A model generated the notes under the pieces. It saw only the letters and a program-made list of their open reading frames with translations, searched no databases and was not told the origin of the DNA. A program made the translations under genes and the position numbers. From positions 154,435,890 through 154,499,889 of the forward strand of contig OX336397.1 in the NCBI GenBank assembly GCA_946902985.2: DNA of 64,000 nucleotides, given 5' to 3'. This document shows, piece by piece, positions 22,235-33,384 of the stretch; position 1 is the stretch's first letter; every line of letters begins with the position of its first letter. This DNA is from Meconema thalassinum (lineage: Eukaryota > Arthropoda > Insecta > Orthoptera > Tettigoniidae).

Positions 22235-22300
22235 GACATAATTTGGTCTGTGGTTACAGCGTTGGTCTCTCAACCGGCCGGCTGGGGTTCTAATCGTAAC
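22235..22300 (+). repeat. tRNA-like SINE relic
   Basis: GTGGTTACAGCGTTGGTCTC resembles an A-box region and GGGGTTCTAATC a B box. Cloverleaf pairing is poor, so it is not called as a tRNA. Confidence 0.4.
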
Positions 22301-22459
22301 AGAGTTGTATTTTTTGCTTGATTTTTTAATATTTATTGTTTTTTGAGTACTGAGGCGTTATACAATTGAGCGTACTATTGTGCATTTTGCAATGGAAAAT
22401 ATATATTTAATTAAAACAAAGTTATCCAATGGATCTGCAGTAGTGACATCTACCTTCAA

Positions 22460-23165
22460 CTAGTTGAACTACGGTATGCGGGTGCACGGCCGAATGGATG
22501 CGAGCTGCGCTCTATACCGGCCAGTTAGTGAACCCCATTGAACTCTAGGTAGTACCTACAGTTCAATGGTGGACCCATGCCAGCGACATTATTGAAAATG
22601 GCCTCTTTTTGCCGATAGAGCGCACTGCCAAGTATAGGCGCGATTAAAAATTAGGTGTGCAGAAGGTATATTAAGTGTGTTTCTCCCAGTGATACGTTTA
22701 GACCAACGAAGTTTCAATTATTGTTAGTAGTCATTATTAATATACTGAATTTCTACGTTGTTTGGAGTGTTTGCGATATAGATACCACATAGCCACATGG
22801 CCGACAGTACTTCGAGTGCTTACATTAAATTAAGAATACAGCAAAGGTATGAAGATTTAATAAATCGTAATTGTTTTCAGCAAATATCATATAATGAATA
22901 TTTTCACCCCAAAGAACGACAACTTGAAGATGATTTATAGTAGGAAAATCTTAAATGCGGTCTCCAAACCTTGAACTAAACTGTATGCGATATACAGTAC
23001 ATTCCCCATAGCCACATGGCCTACAGTACGTCGTTGTACCGATCTTCGCCACCACGCGCGCTCATTGGTTCCGTCTCATCCACTTCCATCCCATCCATTT
23101 ACGTCCCTTTTCCAAAATCACAAAAATGTCCAGCTACCGAGTGGAAAAATGTTACACATCAACAA
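22460..23165 (+). repeat. Dispersed repeat R2, uninterrupted copy
   Basis: This 0.7 kb stretch corresponds in reverse complement to 56870-57223 plus 58744-59010, where a copy of R1 splits the unit. Landmarks include GCGAGCTGCGCTCTATACCG, GATACGTTTAGACCAACGAA and AGTGCTTACATTAAAT. It therefore serves as the empty site for that R1 insertion. No coding frame is supported. Confidence 0.8.
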
Positions 23166-23404
23166 AGCTAGCACGCGGCACCCGAGGTCATGCGATATTT
23201 TTATCAGATTCCTGACTATCAGCGTGCACACACACACAAGCAATATTATCTACCAGGAGTCAACATGGATATCATGTCTCTTCTTCCCAGTAAACACGTG
23301 TATAAACTCGGTCAAACAACCAGCTGAGATTGGTCCCCATCTACTGGACTTCGTCCATGGGAGCGCCATCTGTAGCAAGAAAATTAGGACATTACTCAAA
23401 TATC

Positions 23405-23618
23405 CAGACGTGGCTCAGCGCTAACGTCCTCACCTGCTGTGCCCCAGGTTGCAGCATCGAATACTGGCGCAGTCAGCTGGTATTTGAAGGTGCGCAAACG
23501 CGAGGGAGCCGTGTCTGTAGATTTACTGGCACATTAAAGATCCCCTTCGGAACAAAATTCCGGCACCCTGGCGTCTCTAAAAGTCACGGTAGTTAAAAGA
23601 GAGACGTAAAACCAATAA

Positions 23619-23620
<2 letters not shown>
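23405..23620 (+). repeat. SINE family S4, copy A
   Basis: The head has GTGGCTCAGCGCTAACG (A-box region) and GGTTGCAGCATCGAATAC (weak B box). The body has GGTGCGCAAACGCGAGGGAG and GATCCCCTTCGG, and the tail runs into a long ATT array. A second copy is at about 60690-60882. Just upstream, 23160-23200 holds the last part of family S3 (GGCACCCGAGG...). Confidence 0.75.
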
Positions 23621-23696
<76 letters not shown>

Positions 23697-23725
23697 TTCA
23701 TTCATTCATTCATTCATTCTATCAT
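23618..23725 (+). repeat. ATT and ATTC microsatellites
   Basis: About 25 ATT triplets followed by about six ATTC units, growing directly out of the 3' tail of the S4 SINE. It looks like microsatellite birth from a SINE tail. Confidence 0.95.
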
Positions 23726-23769
23726 TCATTCACTTTCGCTAATTGGCCAACTAGGGACCACGATAAGCC

Positions 23770-24330
23770 TCATTTTACATTCTGGCATTTGTTCATTTTT
23801 CGCTTGATCCACATTGTCTTCATGAGCTCGCTGTGTTTAGCACGACGCGACGTTCTTCTGTCCATTTCCCACCAGTTGTCCGTTTTCGTCCCGGAAAGTC
23901 CCAAACGTCTTGATGGCTGCTCTACAAAGATTTTGCTCGTGTGACTCTTCTGCTCGTATCCCCAATTCTTTTATATCTTTCTGGACGTTAACGTACCATG
24001 CCATTCTCGTTTTTGGTTTTGAGTCAAAGATACTGAAGATACGTTTCGTCCATCGGGAGTCGATCATCCGTCGTATATGACTGTAGAAGCAAACTCTGCG
24101 TTTTATCATTGCGTCTGTGATCTTCTCTATCCTCGAGTGTATTTCTTGCCTGGATTTTCTGATGTAGATGACATTTTTGTAGTCCGGGCCAAGTATGATG
24201 TGTAGGATCTTTCTTTTCTCTCTAAATTCGCGAGCAAACATTCCTCGGATAGGATAAGGCATTCAGCTGTATATAACAGTACTGGTTTGATGACAGTGTT
24301 GTAGTGACGAATTGTTGTGTTCATTATTAT
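23770..24330 (-). pseudogene. LINE 3' fragment (RT C-terminal region)
   Basis: Two overlapping minus-strand frames together resemble the region after the RT domain of an insect non-LTR element: IKPVLLYTAECL, then RRVCFYSHIRRM near RMAWYVNVQKDIKELGI. The order HIRRM followed by a W...D/E-L pattern is typical of the C-terminus of such LINEs. A frameshift separates the two parts and the catalytic palm is absent. Confidence 0.65.
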
Positions 24331-24357
24331 TATTATTATGGGAGCACTAGAGATAGG

Positions 24358-24990
24358 AAGATGGGGGCTCTGGAGATAGGAAGCTTGCTGTTTAAGAAGA
24401 CTGGTTCCTTCAAATATCTAGGAAGCATCGTAAATTGGAATAACAACATGGAGGAAGAGATAATGAACAGTATAAAATCTGCAGAGAGGTGCATGTTTGC
24501 AATGAATAAACTATTCAGCAGTAAACTGTTATCAAGGACAACAAAACTCCGTGTTTATAAGACAATTGTACGACCAGGATTAATATAATATGGGGCAGAG
24601 AAATGGACACTGTGCAAGAAGATGGAGAGGAGAATATTGACCTTTGAAAACAAAGTGTTAAGAAACATCTTCGGGTTGGTATTAGAGCAGGAAAACTTCA
24701 GAAGAAGAAAAAACACAGAAACTCACGCACTGAATAACGAACCGGATGTGATAGCAGTAATAAGAAGATGAAGAATAGAATGGCTGGAAGAAGGGATGGT
24801 AAAAAGAGTGCTAGAAGGAAACCCACAAGGAAAAAGACCCCTCGGTAGACCAAAGTTGAGATGGCACGATGGAGTCAGGAAAGACCTGGAGGCCCTGGGA
24901 GCCAACGAGAATATGGCCGGAGACAGAAAGCGATGGAAGAGGCTAAAGAGTGAGGCAATGACCCGACTTCGGTTCGTGTGGCCCACTAAG
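24358..24990 (+). pseudogene. LINE 3' fragment (RT thumb to C-terminus)
   Basis: The reading frame gives SFKYLGSIVNW (the YLG motif after the RT palm), KTIVRPGLI then YGAEKWTL, and a C-terminus with GKRPLGRPKLRW and D. In-frame stops after PGLI (TAA near 24586) and after VIRR show it is dead. The fragment lacks the catalytic (F/Y)ADD motif, consistent with 5' truncation, the usual fate of LINE copies. Confidence 0.8.
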
Positions 24991-25377
24991 TAACTAAGTA
25001 TTTTTATTGTGAAGCTCTTTTTTCAAAGAGTGGCTGACACCCATCTACATACAGACTGATGGGAGTTCATCTCCATACTGCGAGTCACTTTGGAAAACCC
25101 AAACCAGCTATTCTTCAAGTGCAAGGGCCGCAACAAGCCTTCGCAAGGGGAAAATAGCTGAATTAAAGGAACCTTTTCTGACCAGGAATTCAACTTCACT
25201 CGCTACTCAAGACAAAGCAGCTATCTAGGACTTCTACATTTGATAGAAAGAATCTTGATCTACGTGGTTTTTTTTAATACCAATTACATGGCAGTGTTGG
25301 CTCCAGTGTATGTGCTTTCTGATCAATACGCGTATAATCTTTATCCGGATCAATAATTACCAGGCCGAGTTAGCTAA
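24991..25377. other. No feature recognised
   Basis: LINE 3' flank, then sequence of moderate AT content without a supportable reading frame or a repeat I can match elsewhere in the window. Confidence 0.5.
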
Positions 25378-25631
25378 TACAGGGTCTTTATATTTGCTTG
25401 GTAAGGTCATTCTCGCTCACGCGCTCCGCCAGTGACGGCTCAGTTTCCGGCGACGGCGAGCGCATATGTACGGCAGAATACGGTGCTTAAAATCAGTATC
25501 ATTCATTTTTACTCACCATGCTTACAGTAGATACTGAGAATGTTCCACATCCGCTGCCAAATATAATCGGCATCTTCTTATGAAGTTTCCGGTTACTCCA
25601 GTTAATTTAGCTTCAGTAAGGAAATAACGAA

Positions 25632-25944
25632 AGCCTCCGTGGGCCTCTCACCGCTGGGTCCGTGGTTCAAATCCCGGTCACTCCATGTGAGATGTGTGCT
25701 GGACAAAACGGAGGCAGACAGGTTTTTCTCCGGGTACTCCGGTTTTCCCTGTCAAAAATTTCATTCCAGCAACACTCTCCACTATCATTTCATTTTATCT
25801 GTCGTTCATTTAATCATTGCCCCAGAGGAGTGCGTCAGGCCTCGGCAGCCGGCACAGTTCATATCCTCGCCACTAGATGGGGGCTTCATTCATTCCATTT
25901 CTGACCCGGTCGGAGACTGGAAGCAGGCTGTGGATTTCCATTTC
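25632..25944 (+). repeat. SINE family S1, copy B, inside the DUF4817 element
   Basis: Flanked by a perfect 14-base duplication, AAGGAAATAACGAA, at 25618-25631 and 25945-25958. Compared with copies A and C it lacks about 19 bases of the A-box region: GCCTCCGTGG joins directly to GCCTCTCACC. It keeps the B box (GGTTCAAATCCC). Confidence 0.9.
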
Positions 25945-25958
25945 AAGGAAATAACGAA

Positions 25959-26181
25959 CTTTACGTCTACTTTTATTATTTACTGAACCTGTACGTTTGA
26001 ATCTCTTAGCCAGTTGTTTTATTGTTCGATTTATAGGAATGGGTCTCCCTGGAAATTTCACTTGAAACTTTTGTCTTATTCTAGCGCACGATTCCCCGCA
26101 CTTTATGTACGCATTTTGCAGATATACACGTTCACGTAACGAATATTTCACATAAGGCAGTACAGCACTATACACAATCAC
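25959..26181 (-). pseudogene. DUF4817 helix-turn-helix domain, transposase N-terminus
   Basis: About 75 residues give YSLRERVYLQNAYIKCGESC, then RQKFQVKFPGRPIP and IKQLAKRFKRTGSVNNK. This is the DUF4817 domain, an HTH unit found in arthropod mariner-like transposases and expected to bind the element's own termini. The frame runs out soon after SVNNK and no DDE domain follows. The frame at 63699 is a second member. Confidence 0.8.
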
Positions 26182-26399
26182 AATAAAACACTATACAATA
26201 CGATATGCTGAACACAGTGGCTTTATAAAACACCCAATTAGCTCGTAGCTCACACGTCTACCGAAGCAAGAGCGTGAGAATACGGCCGGAGACCGCGCGC
26301 GCCAACATGTAACAGCCGGCTATTGGCCGGGAATAGGCGGCCAATGGCGAGCGGAATCACCTTGCAAAGCTGAAATAAAGACCCTGTATATACTCCCCT

Positions 26400-26760
26400 G
26401 GCTTTTGTCACGCATCAATAATCCTTATCCAGACCAATCGTTTTGCGCATTAATGTTTTTGTTTCTTTTCATATAACTACAAGGTGTACTTTGTATACCT
26501 CATGTTGGTAACAGTTGAAGAGACCTCATGCGACTGGCAAACATGGCTGCCGTCGTTGAATGAACAAGAAGCCAGTGCAAGGATCACCGCTCCTCTACCT
26601 CCTGTTGCTTTGTTGCAGCGTTACGCGTTACCACGATCACGAGCAGGTAACTGTGGCTGTAACGTTAATGCTGCGGTTTATTCTGGATACAGGAAACGGG
26701 TGGAGAATAAACAGTGGTGAATAACCTTTAAACAAAGCCGGACCGAGCGATTTAATGTTG
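26400..26760. other. No feature recognised
   Basis: The short open frame at 26484-26720 has no recognisable domain and its composition is ordinary; I do not call it a gene. Confidence 0.4.
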
Positions 26761-26761
26761 T

Positions 26762-26879
26762 GTCAGTTAGGGTTTGTGATTTCTAGGTCATCAGCCCGGG
26801 TCTTTGAATGTGCGTGGAATATATCTGATAACCTGTGTTATTATAGTGAGCGTGTGCTTGTAACTAGATTCTGTTGTTT
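26762..26879 (+). repeat. Shared 3' tail module, solo copy 1
   Basis: Contains TAGGTCATCAGCCCGGGTCT..., TGATAACCTGTGTTATTATAG and GTGTGCTTGTAA, a diverged version of the tail of SINE family S2 (28836-28975). Other solo copies are at about 28128-28262 and 60876-61012 (reverse). Confidence 0.55.
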
Positions 26880-26881
26880 GA

Positions 26882-27966
26882 GTCTTCAGTCTTTTGACTG
26901 GTTTGATCCAGCTCTCCATGCCTCCCTGTCCTGAGCTAATCGTTTCATCTCTACATAGCTACCACACCCTACGTCCGAGGCAATCTGTTTAACATATTCT
27001 AACCTTGGTCTACCCCTACAGTTCTTGTCCTCGACCCTTCCTTCCATAACTAAGCTCGCTATTCCTGGGTGTCTTAGTATGTGTCCCACCAACCTATCTC
27101 TTCTCTTCATTAGCAGTCGCCAGAAACATCTCTCTTCCCCCACTAGTCTTAATACCTCTTCGTTTGCAACCCTATCTACTCATCTGATCTTCATCATTCT
27201 TCTGTAACACCACATTTCAAACGCTTCAATTCTCCTCTTTTCTGCTGCACCAATAGTCCAAGTTTCACTTCCATAGAGCGCCACGCTCCAGACAAAGGCC
27301 TTCAAAAGTGACTTACTAACACTTAAATTTATATTCGATGTCAACAGATTCCTTTTCTGTAGAAATGGTTTCCTTGCCTGAGCTAACCTACTTTTTATAT
27401 CCTCTTTGCTTCGTCCATCACTGGTTAGTTTGCTTCCTAAGTAGCAGAAGTCTCCTACTTCCTTTAGTTTTTCATCTGCCAATTTCATGTCCATAGAGGA
27501 TTCTGATTTATTTCTGCTGCATTCCAATATTTTTGTTTTACATTTATTAATTTTCATCATGAATTCATCCCTCAAGACGGAGTCCATACCATTCAAAAAT
27601 TCATTCAAATCCACTGGCGTGTCGGCTATGATGACGATGTCATCGGCAAATCGCAGAGTTGAAACTATTTCTCCTTGAATCTTCACTCCCACTTTAAATT
27701 TTTCTACAATTTCCTTCATTGCTTGTTCAATGTAAAGATTGAAAAGTATGGGTGATAAGTTGCAGCCTTGCCTTACACCTTTCTGAATACCAGCTTCTCT
27801 CTCATGTGCTTCAGCTCGAATGACTGCTGTCTGGTTTCTGTATAGATTGTAGATCACCCTCCTATCCCTGTACTTTATTCCAATCGTTTTCAAAATGTCA
27901 AACAATTTAGTCCAATGAACGTTATGAAAAGCATTTTCTAAGTCTACAAATGCCATGAACGTTCTC
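26882..27966 (-). pseudogene. LINE reverse transcriptase, 5'-truncated, one in-frame stop
   Basis: The minus strand encodes a non-LTR retrotransposon RT from the palm onward: TFMAFVDLENAFHNV (first catalytic Asp), GIQKGVRQGCNLSPILFN, LRFADDIVIIADT (catalytic FADD), CYLGSKLTSDG, then the thumb and C-terminus YGSETWTI, HILRH and GRVEDKNCRGRPRLEY. A single TGA at 27180-27182 interrupts the frame (KIR*VDRV), where TGG for Trp would be usual. The 5' end breaks off near 27966 into unrelated repeat sequence. The protein would copy LINE RNA at the target site, but the endonuclease half is missing. I would place it near the RTE/CR1-like insect LINEs without being certain of the clade. Confidence 0.88.
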
Positions 27967-28105
27967 TTAAGATGGGGGAAGGAAGCAGCCGTGATCTGAG
28001 AGTGGGATACGAACCCAGCACTCACCACTCTACAGGCTGACCAATTCATGGCAGAGCTGGGAATCGAAAAGGCCATCTTCCTGGAAATCTGTTAGCCACC
28101 GCCAA
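27967..28105. repeat. SINE-like relic at the LINE 5' junction
   Basis: GGAAGGAAGCAGCCGTG, GGGATACGAACCCAGC (B-box complement) and GGCAGAGCTGGGAATCGAA are also found in the composite SINE at 31265-31683 and in S7. This is the flank into which the LINE copy was joined. Confidence 0.5.
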
Positions 28106-28127
28106 TTCATTGTGTGTTTCGTTGTTA

Positions 28128-28262
28128 TTTAATTTGAGGGGCTGGAACATTGTGGTGATTTAGCCCCGTGTGTGGACAATTCGTCTGACAACCTGTGATA
28201 TTGGAGTGTCTGTAATAGTGTGTGTATTTGTATATGAGATGATTTTAGAAACTAGAATAGTT
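28128..28262 (+). repeat. Shared 3' tail module, solo copy 2
   Basis: GAGGGGCTGGAACATTGTGG, TAGCCCCGTGTG, CTGACAACCTGTGATA and TAATAGTGTGTG match the tail of SINE S2 at lower identity. Confidence 0.6.
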
Positions 28263-28469
28263 GCTAGAGATGTTGAGATGATTAGAAAACACTGAAACTT
28301 ACGATAATATTCTGTTCCAGGCTTGATTCTTACATCGTGTACGAAATATCCAGAAAAGTTTTATTTGTTTCAGATTGGAAAAAAAGCTAGATTTTGTCAC
28401 AACATTTCGAGTTACGTTTGTTGCTTCGCCACATAAACCAGATATTTATCAAAGTACACAATTTTGATA

Positions 28470-28835
28470 TTTCACTCATGTATATGAATATAGATGTAAG
28501 AAAATCCTTTGCAAAATCATTTGTATGGAGTACACTGCTCTATGGAAGTGAAAGTTGGATTCTGGGTAAATTGAAAAAGAATCGACTTGAAGCTGCTGAA
28601 ATGTGGATATGACAGAAAATGACAACAACGAGCTGGATTAAAAGAAATACCACCCTGGAAGTCTTAAGGGAAGTCAAAGAAGGGAGAAGATTAATGAAGG
28701 AAATGGGAAAGAGAAAAATAAAATTTATTGGACATGTCATCAGACACAACACTTTCAACGTTAACATTCTTGAAGGGGAAATGTTGGGAAAGAAAGGAAG
28801 AGGACGGCCTAGGAAGACATCAAGAATAGAATGGT
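28470..28835 (+). pseudogene. LINE C-terminal fragment
   Basis: The frame reads KSFVWSTLLYGSESWILGKL then a stop, continuing with GKRKIKFIGHVIRHN and GKKGRGRPRKTSRIEW. These are the post-RT motifs (YGSE-W, GHV-RH, GRGRPR) of the same broad LINE type as 26882-27966. It is cut off at 28835, where SINE S2 begins. Confidence 0.75.
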
Positions 28836-29345
28836 TGGTTGGTTCCTTAGTTTAGGGGCTGCGACAACGCGGTCATGTAGCCCCGTGTACTTTGGGTGTG
28901 TGTAGAATCTGTCTGATAAGGAGTGTTAATTGTGATGGCTGTATTAGTGTGTGTTTCTGTTTTCAATTCAAGTAAGGACTGCAGACATTGAATTTTATTT
29001 TCAAGTACTGTAGTTCCTACTTTTGTCGCCAAAACGCCACCGTCAACGACTACTAGTACAGAACTTGGTTACCAGACGCCACCGCATTTGGTTCGTGGCG
29101 ACGAACGTCGGAACCTAAGAGCGTTTGTCGAATGTTTAGCCTATATATAATTTAGCTTCACACAGGTGTAATTAGTGAAAGGTTCTTTAACGTGCCATAA
29201 ATCTATGACATGGGACCGCTGGCTTTACTTCCCCTCCGAAGGAAGGCATACTGAAGGATTTTAACGCTCTTAATAAATCCGACGACTTCGGCCGGGTTTG
29301 AACCCACGATCTTGGGCATAGAAGCTCAGCATGCTACCAACTACA
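28836..29345 (-). repeat. SINE family S2, copy A (tRNA-derived, about 0.5 kb)
   Basis: The minus strand has GTAGCATGCTGAGCTTCTAT..., the B box GGGTTCAAACCCGG, CCTTCCTTCGGAGGGGAAGT and GTCCCATGTCATAGATTTAT. The conserved tail follows, ending with GGGGCTACATGACCGCG and its downstream bases. Other copies are at 45957-46410 and 62447-62935. Confidence 0.85.
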
Positions 29346-29567
29346 AGAATAAAATGGGATCTGACAATTACTGCTCGGTTCCAAGCTCTGTGAACTTGCG
29401 GGATGAAGGGCAGAGGCAGAGTAGGAGCAGGCGAGAATTGAGAAACCTGTCGACAGCCCGCCGTGTTACCTGACATTCTCGTCTATTCCAATACTGCTAA
29501 CATAGGGTCTTTTCTGAAACCAGTGTGGCGTTGGGAATGAGTGACTGAGTCACCGACTACTGTCGAC

Positions 29568-30646
29568 CAAAGTATTATGTGCACTCGAGTTTGAAGGTTG
29601 TTTGTGAAGTAACCAATATACCTACATAAAATCCAATAACATCATCATTTTCGTCGTTCTATTTTACGTTAGTTCATGTAGGTTTGGAATTTTTAATTTA
29701 TATTTAATATTTTTTTATCGCAGTTGGAACACAAAATGTGCCCGTTTTTAAGCGTGTTTCAACCATGCGTCACATTTAAGAATTATTATCTCAAAACCCC
29801 GTCATCAGATCGAATGCAAATTTTAACACAATATACATTGGAATGTTGTATAACTGGTTTATTAATTTCAAAATTTTGTGTGTCCAAGAAAAACAGTTGC
29901 TATCATTTTTGTAAGGTAACTTTTTCTCGGCTCGGGGTGGTTGGAAAATATAGCTCTTGGTCGCGTTGTAATCCTTATACATCAAGAAGTTATGCTGTAT
30001 GACTGTGAAATACGAAAATTAATTCACTTATTTTATATCGGTTTGTATTTGTTCGTGGAAATAAGGCATGATTCACCGGCCAGCCGCTCCGGGGTAAGCT
30101 GTACAGCGTTGCTGAGATGGAGCCCATCACTGCCGAGCGAGGCGAGGTCGTATTTCCCCGTTCAAATATAAACCGATATAAAATAAATGAATTAATTCAC
30201 GTACTTTAAAGTCATACAGCATAACTTTTTGATGTATAAGGATTACAACGCAACCAAGAACTACTTTTTCCAACCACCCCAAGCTGAGAAAACGATACCT
30301 TACACAAATGATAACAACTTTGTTTCTTGGACACGCAAAATTTTGAAATTAATAAACCAGTTATACAACATTCCAATGTATATTGTGTTAGAATTTGGAT
30401 TCGATTTGATGACGGGTTTGTGAGATAATAATTCTTAAATGTGACGCATGGTTGAAACACGCTTAAAAACGGGCACTTTTTGTGTTCCAACTGCGATAGA
30501 AAATAATAAAATATAAACTAAAAATTCCAAACCGACATGAACTCACGTAAAATAGAACGACAAAAATGATGATGTTATTGGATTTTATGTATGTCTATTG
30601 GTTACTTCACAAACAACCTTCAAACTCGAGTACACATAATACTTTG
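29568..30646. mobile_element. Foldback element with arms of about 490 bp
   Basis: The left arm (29568-30057) reappears inverted at about 30158-30646, beginning CAAAGTATTATGTGCACTCG on one side and ending with its near-complement on the other. A spacer of about 100 bases has no gene. Both arms yield near-identical 92-codon open frames on opposite strands, simply because they are mirror copies; they show no known domain. The arms differ at many positions (about 10% by eye), so this is older than the giant palindrome. No clear target duplication was found. Confidence 0.8.
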
Positions 30647-31264
30647 CTTCTGTTACTGCGCAAGGACCGAGAAACCTCATCACTCGTCACCACCACTTCT
30701 TATAGTCTGCGATGCACATTCCTCTCAGGTCCACGCAGCTTAGACTCGAGCAATACAAGGAACTGAACCGAACAGCCAACGACAGAAGAGTGTGGTTGCA
30801 TCGACAAGGCATTAGCCTTTATATATGATGATGACTCATGCATATATTTGAAGTGCACTTCCATCTTTCAATTACAGTTCATTAAGTACGGAACAGTATG
30901 TTTATAGTAAGTCTCGACATTTCATGAGCTCTCACTACCCTTATTTATTAATAACGCTATCAATAAGCTTATTAGTTCATCGTGGTGACATCATTAACAT
31001 TCACTTCGCTTGACGTCTAACTGGAGAGAGCTACTTCAGATTTCCTGGCACACTCAAGTTTCCTTCCAGAGCAGAATGTCAGCGTCTCTGAAGTCGCAGT
31101 TGCTAAATGGAACGTTAACCCTTTTTAGGGCAAAACTGTGTTTACCTTTATGTATTTCTACAGATTAATTTATTTTAATTAGCCTATTATATTTATTTTT
31201 ATTTTTAATCGATTTTACCCTCCAGTTTGGTGTTTTCCGCGGACTCAACGAAGGAACTCACTAC
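30647..31264. other. No gene recognised
   Basis: AT-rich sequence. A short trace at 31040-31090 (TTCCAGAGCAGAATG) resembles SINE bodies. Nothing else could be supported. Confidence 0.5.
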
Positions 31265-31683
31265 TTCCGCCTCTAGAGGCAGTGTCCTAGAGCTGGGAAC
31301 ATCTGGTCGGAGTGGATACAACTGACGAGGTGCGATCAGCACCTTGCCCAGGCGGCCTCACCTGCAATGCAAACAGGGGCCTCATGAGGGAAGGGAAGGG
31401 AGGGGAAGATTGGGATGGATAGGCAAGGAAGCGGGAGGGAGGCGGCCGTGGCCTTACAGTAGGTACCATCCCGGCATTTGCCCGAAAACGAAGTGGAAAA
31501 TCACTTGGAGGATGGCTGAGGTGGGAATCGAACCCACTCTACTCATTTGGGCCACCCGAGGCTGAGTAGACCCCGTTCCAGTCATCATACCACTTTTCAA
31601 ATTTCGTGGCAGAGCCGGGAATCGAACTGAAGACCTCCGGGGCGGCATATAACCATGCTGACCGCTACGCTACGGAGGCGACT
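31265..31683 (-). repeat. Composite tRNA-derived SINE (family S6)
   Basis: The minus strand starts GCCTCCGTAGCGTAGCGGTC (good A-box region) with a B box in CAGTTCGATTCCCGG. A second B-box-like site (GGGTTCGATTCCCACC) comes further on, suggesting a dimeric head. Its body includes the GGAAGCGGGAGGGAGGCGGC phrase also seen in S7. Flanks are AT-rich. Confidence 0.75.
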
Positions 31684-32109
31684 ATTATAATTATAAATAA
31701 TGTTATTTTTTGTTCCTCTAATTTCAATGTTTATATATTAATTTTTAATTTTCAATTTATGTTCTTATACGTTAAATTTTGATATTTTATTGAATTAATT
31801 AATAAGAAATTTCGAATTGATTTTTACACTTATTTTCATATTTTTTAAATACTTATGTTTATTATTTTAATTTTTATATTTCTTTAATTATTGTAATTTT
31901 CTTTCTTCTTTCTTTCTCCATTAGGATCTTCTGAGGACCACGAACCAATTTCAATGTTTAGTCCTTTGCTGTTCTTTCTTCTTCCTCCAGTGCTCCTTCA
32001 TATTTTCGCTGTGTCTCTTCTTTCTCTCTTCCGACCATTTTGAGCCTGTTTTCTTATATTGCCTTCCTTGGAGTCCTTCCATTCCCTTTTCTTTATTTTT
32101 TATTTCTAT
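31684..32109. other. AT-rich flank with possible LINE 3' remnant
   Basis: Very AT-rich to 31900, then C/T-rich sequence (TTCTTCTTCCTCC...) resembling LINE untranslated sequence. The local sequence resumes after the hAT insertion at 40842. Confidence 0.4.
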
Positions 32110-32183
32110 ATCTAGAGCAGTGATTCCCAACCTATGTCAGTTGACGCCCCCCTTTTCAGATACGGGAGTTCATCGCGCCCCCT

Positions 32184-33381
32184 TGATCACTTTCGTGATG
32201 TTTATAGTGCGTTTTTCTTTCGTGCCGCATTTGTCAGTTAAATGCTTTTGAGACCACCGAACGAAAACATATGTACTTATTCATTTCTGTTAACATTATA
32301 ATGTTTATTACTAGTGTTTACTCTCTCTATATATATATCTAAGACTCTTACCTCAGCATGTTAAAGGTCATGCGCCTCCAGCATACGCTCGCATACTGAA
32401 AAGGGTGTCGACTTGCTTGCTGCCTTCCTGTATGACTGACGTCACAGCTTGCCCTGGCCAATCATCGCCCGCCAGCCTGGCTTCCAGACGTTTCTATGAT
32501 GTTATTATTTAAGTGGCGGCGTTTTGCTCTCCATCAGCATTCCTTCTTCAAACCTTCTACGGTCTTCTTCAACTAGCGAGAGGCATTCGTGCCTTCCGCC
32601 CTTCTCCGGGGCCTTCTAAACTTCGGGCCTAATCTGCATTTATGATTGAAACTACCAGGAAACGCAACAGCAGAGAGCTTCAGCACTGAGAAAGTGCATT
32701 CTACATTTTATTTCAAACCGCAAGAAGCTGCATCAAATCGCAGTTCTAAAATGCCATGTTATTTGGCATTCAAGAAATAACATCAAAACCTAACGATGTT
32801 AAACAATGTACAGCGCTGGTGAAGAAGAAGAAGAAGAAGAAGAAGAAGATCGCCCTGGCGAAGTTATTTTCCTGATGCTGGACATCTTAAATTCTACTAC
32901 CAAAAAATCAAGTGTTGGCCACGGCAGTCTCCGTCAGCATGCTTCTAGTCATCGCCACTAAAGATAAGTTTGTGCCTTTTTTATTATTATCTTAATTATC
33001 TTCGTTTTAAGTGTTTGCTAGCAAGTGCAAGAATATTAAATTTGTGTGTGCATCAAGCAGAATGAACTTTTGAATAATAGCACATGGCTGTGCCAACCTA
33101 AATAAAATTAATGAACATTTGAAATTGCCCCAGGCGGGCCAGCATAACTAATTTTTTAATTAAGGCTTATTTATTAATGTGTTTGCAAGTTTCACCATAA
33201 AAATAAAAGTATTGTATTTACTCTCAATGTTCAGTCTAGTATTGAAAGAACCAGGCCGCATTTCCTTAGCCCAATCCTTTCAGTCTAATCTTCTCTTAAG
33301 GAAGTTATTTTGTCCAGGCCTTAAGCCTGATGCTGTCCTCCCGTTTATGTTGATTAATTTGGGCTGGTCTTCACATAACCA
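32184..33381 (+). repeat. 5' LTR of BEL/Pao element
   Basis: Starts TGATCACTTTCGTGATG and ends CACATAACCA. It contains a GAA microsatellite (about 32820-32850), AATAAA signals near 33100, and a TAATTTTTTAATTAAGG segment. It matches the 3' LTR over its whole length. Confidence 0.95.
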
Positions 33382-33384
33382 TTT

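Larger units (their letters stand above)
25380..26386 (-). mobile_element. TA-flanked DNA transposon with DUF4817 gene, split by a SINE
   Basis: The element starts CAGGGTCTTTA at 25380 and ends with the exact complement at 26386, flanked on both sides by TA (25378-25379 and 26387-26388). This fits a Tc1/mariner-type (IS630 group) insertion. It carries the N-terminal DNA-binding half of a transposase and contains an S1 SINE. Without the SINE and one copy of its target duplication the element is under 0.7 kb, so the DDE half is missing. Confidence 0.75.
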
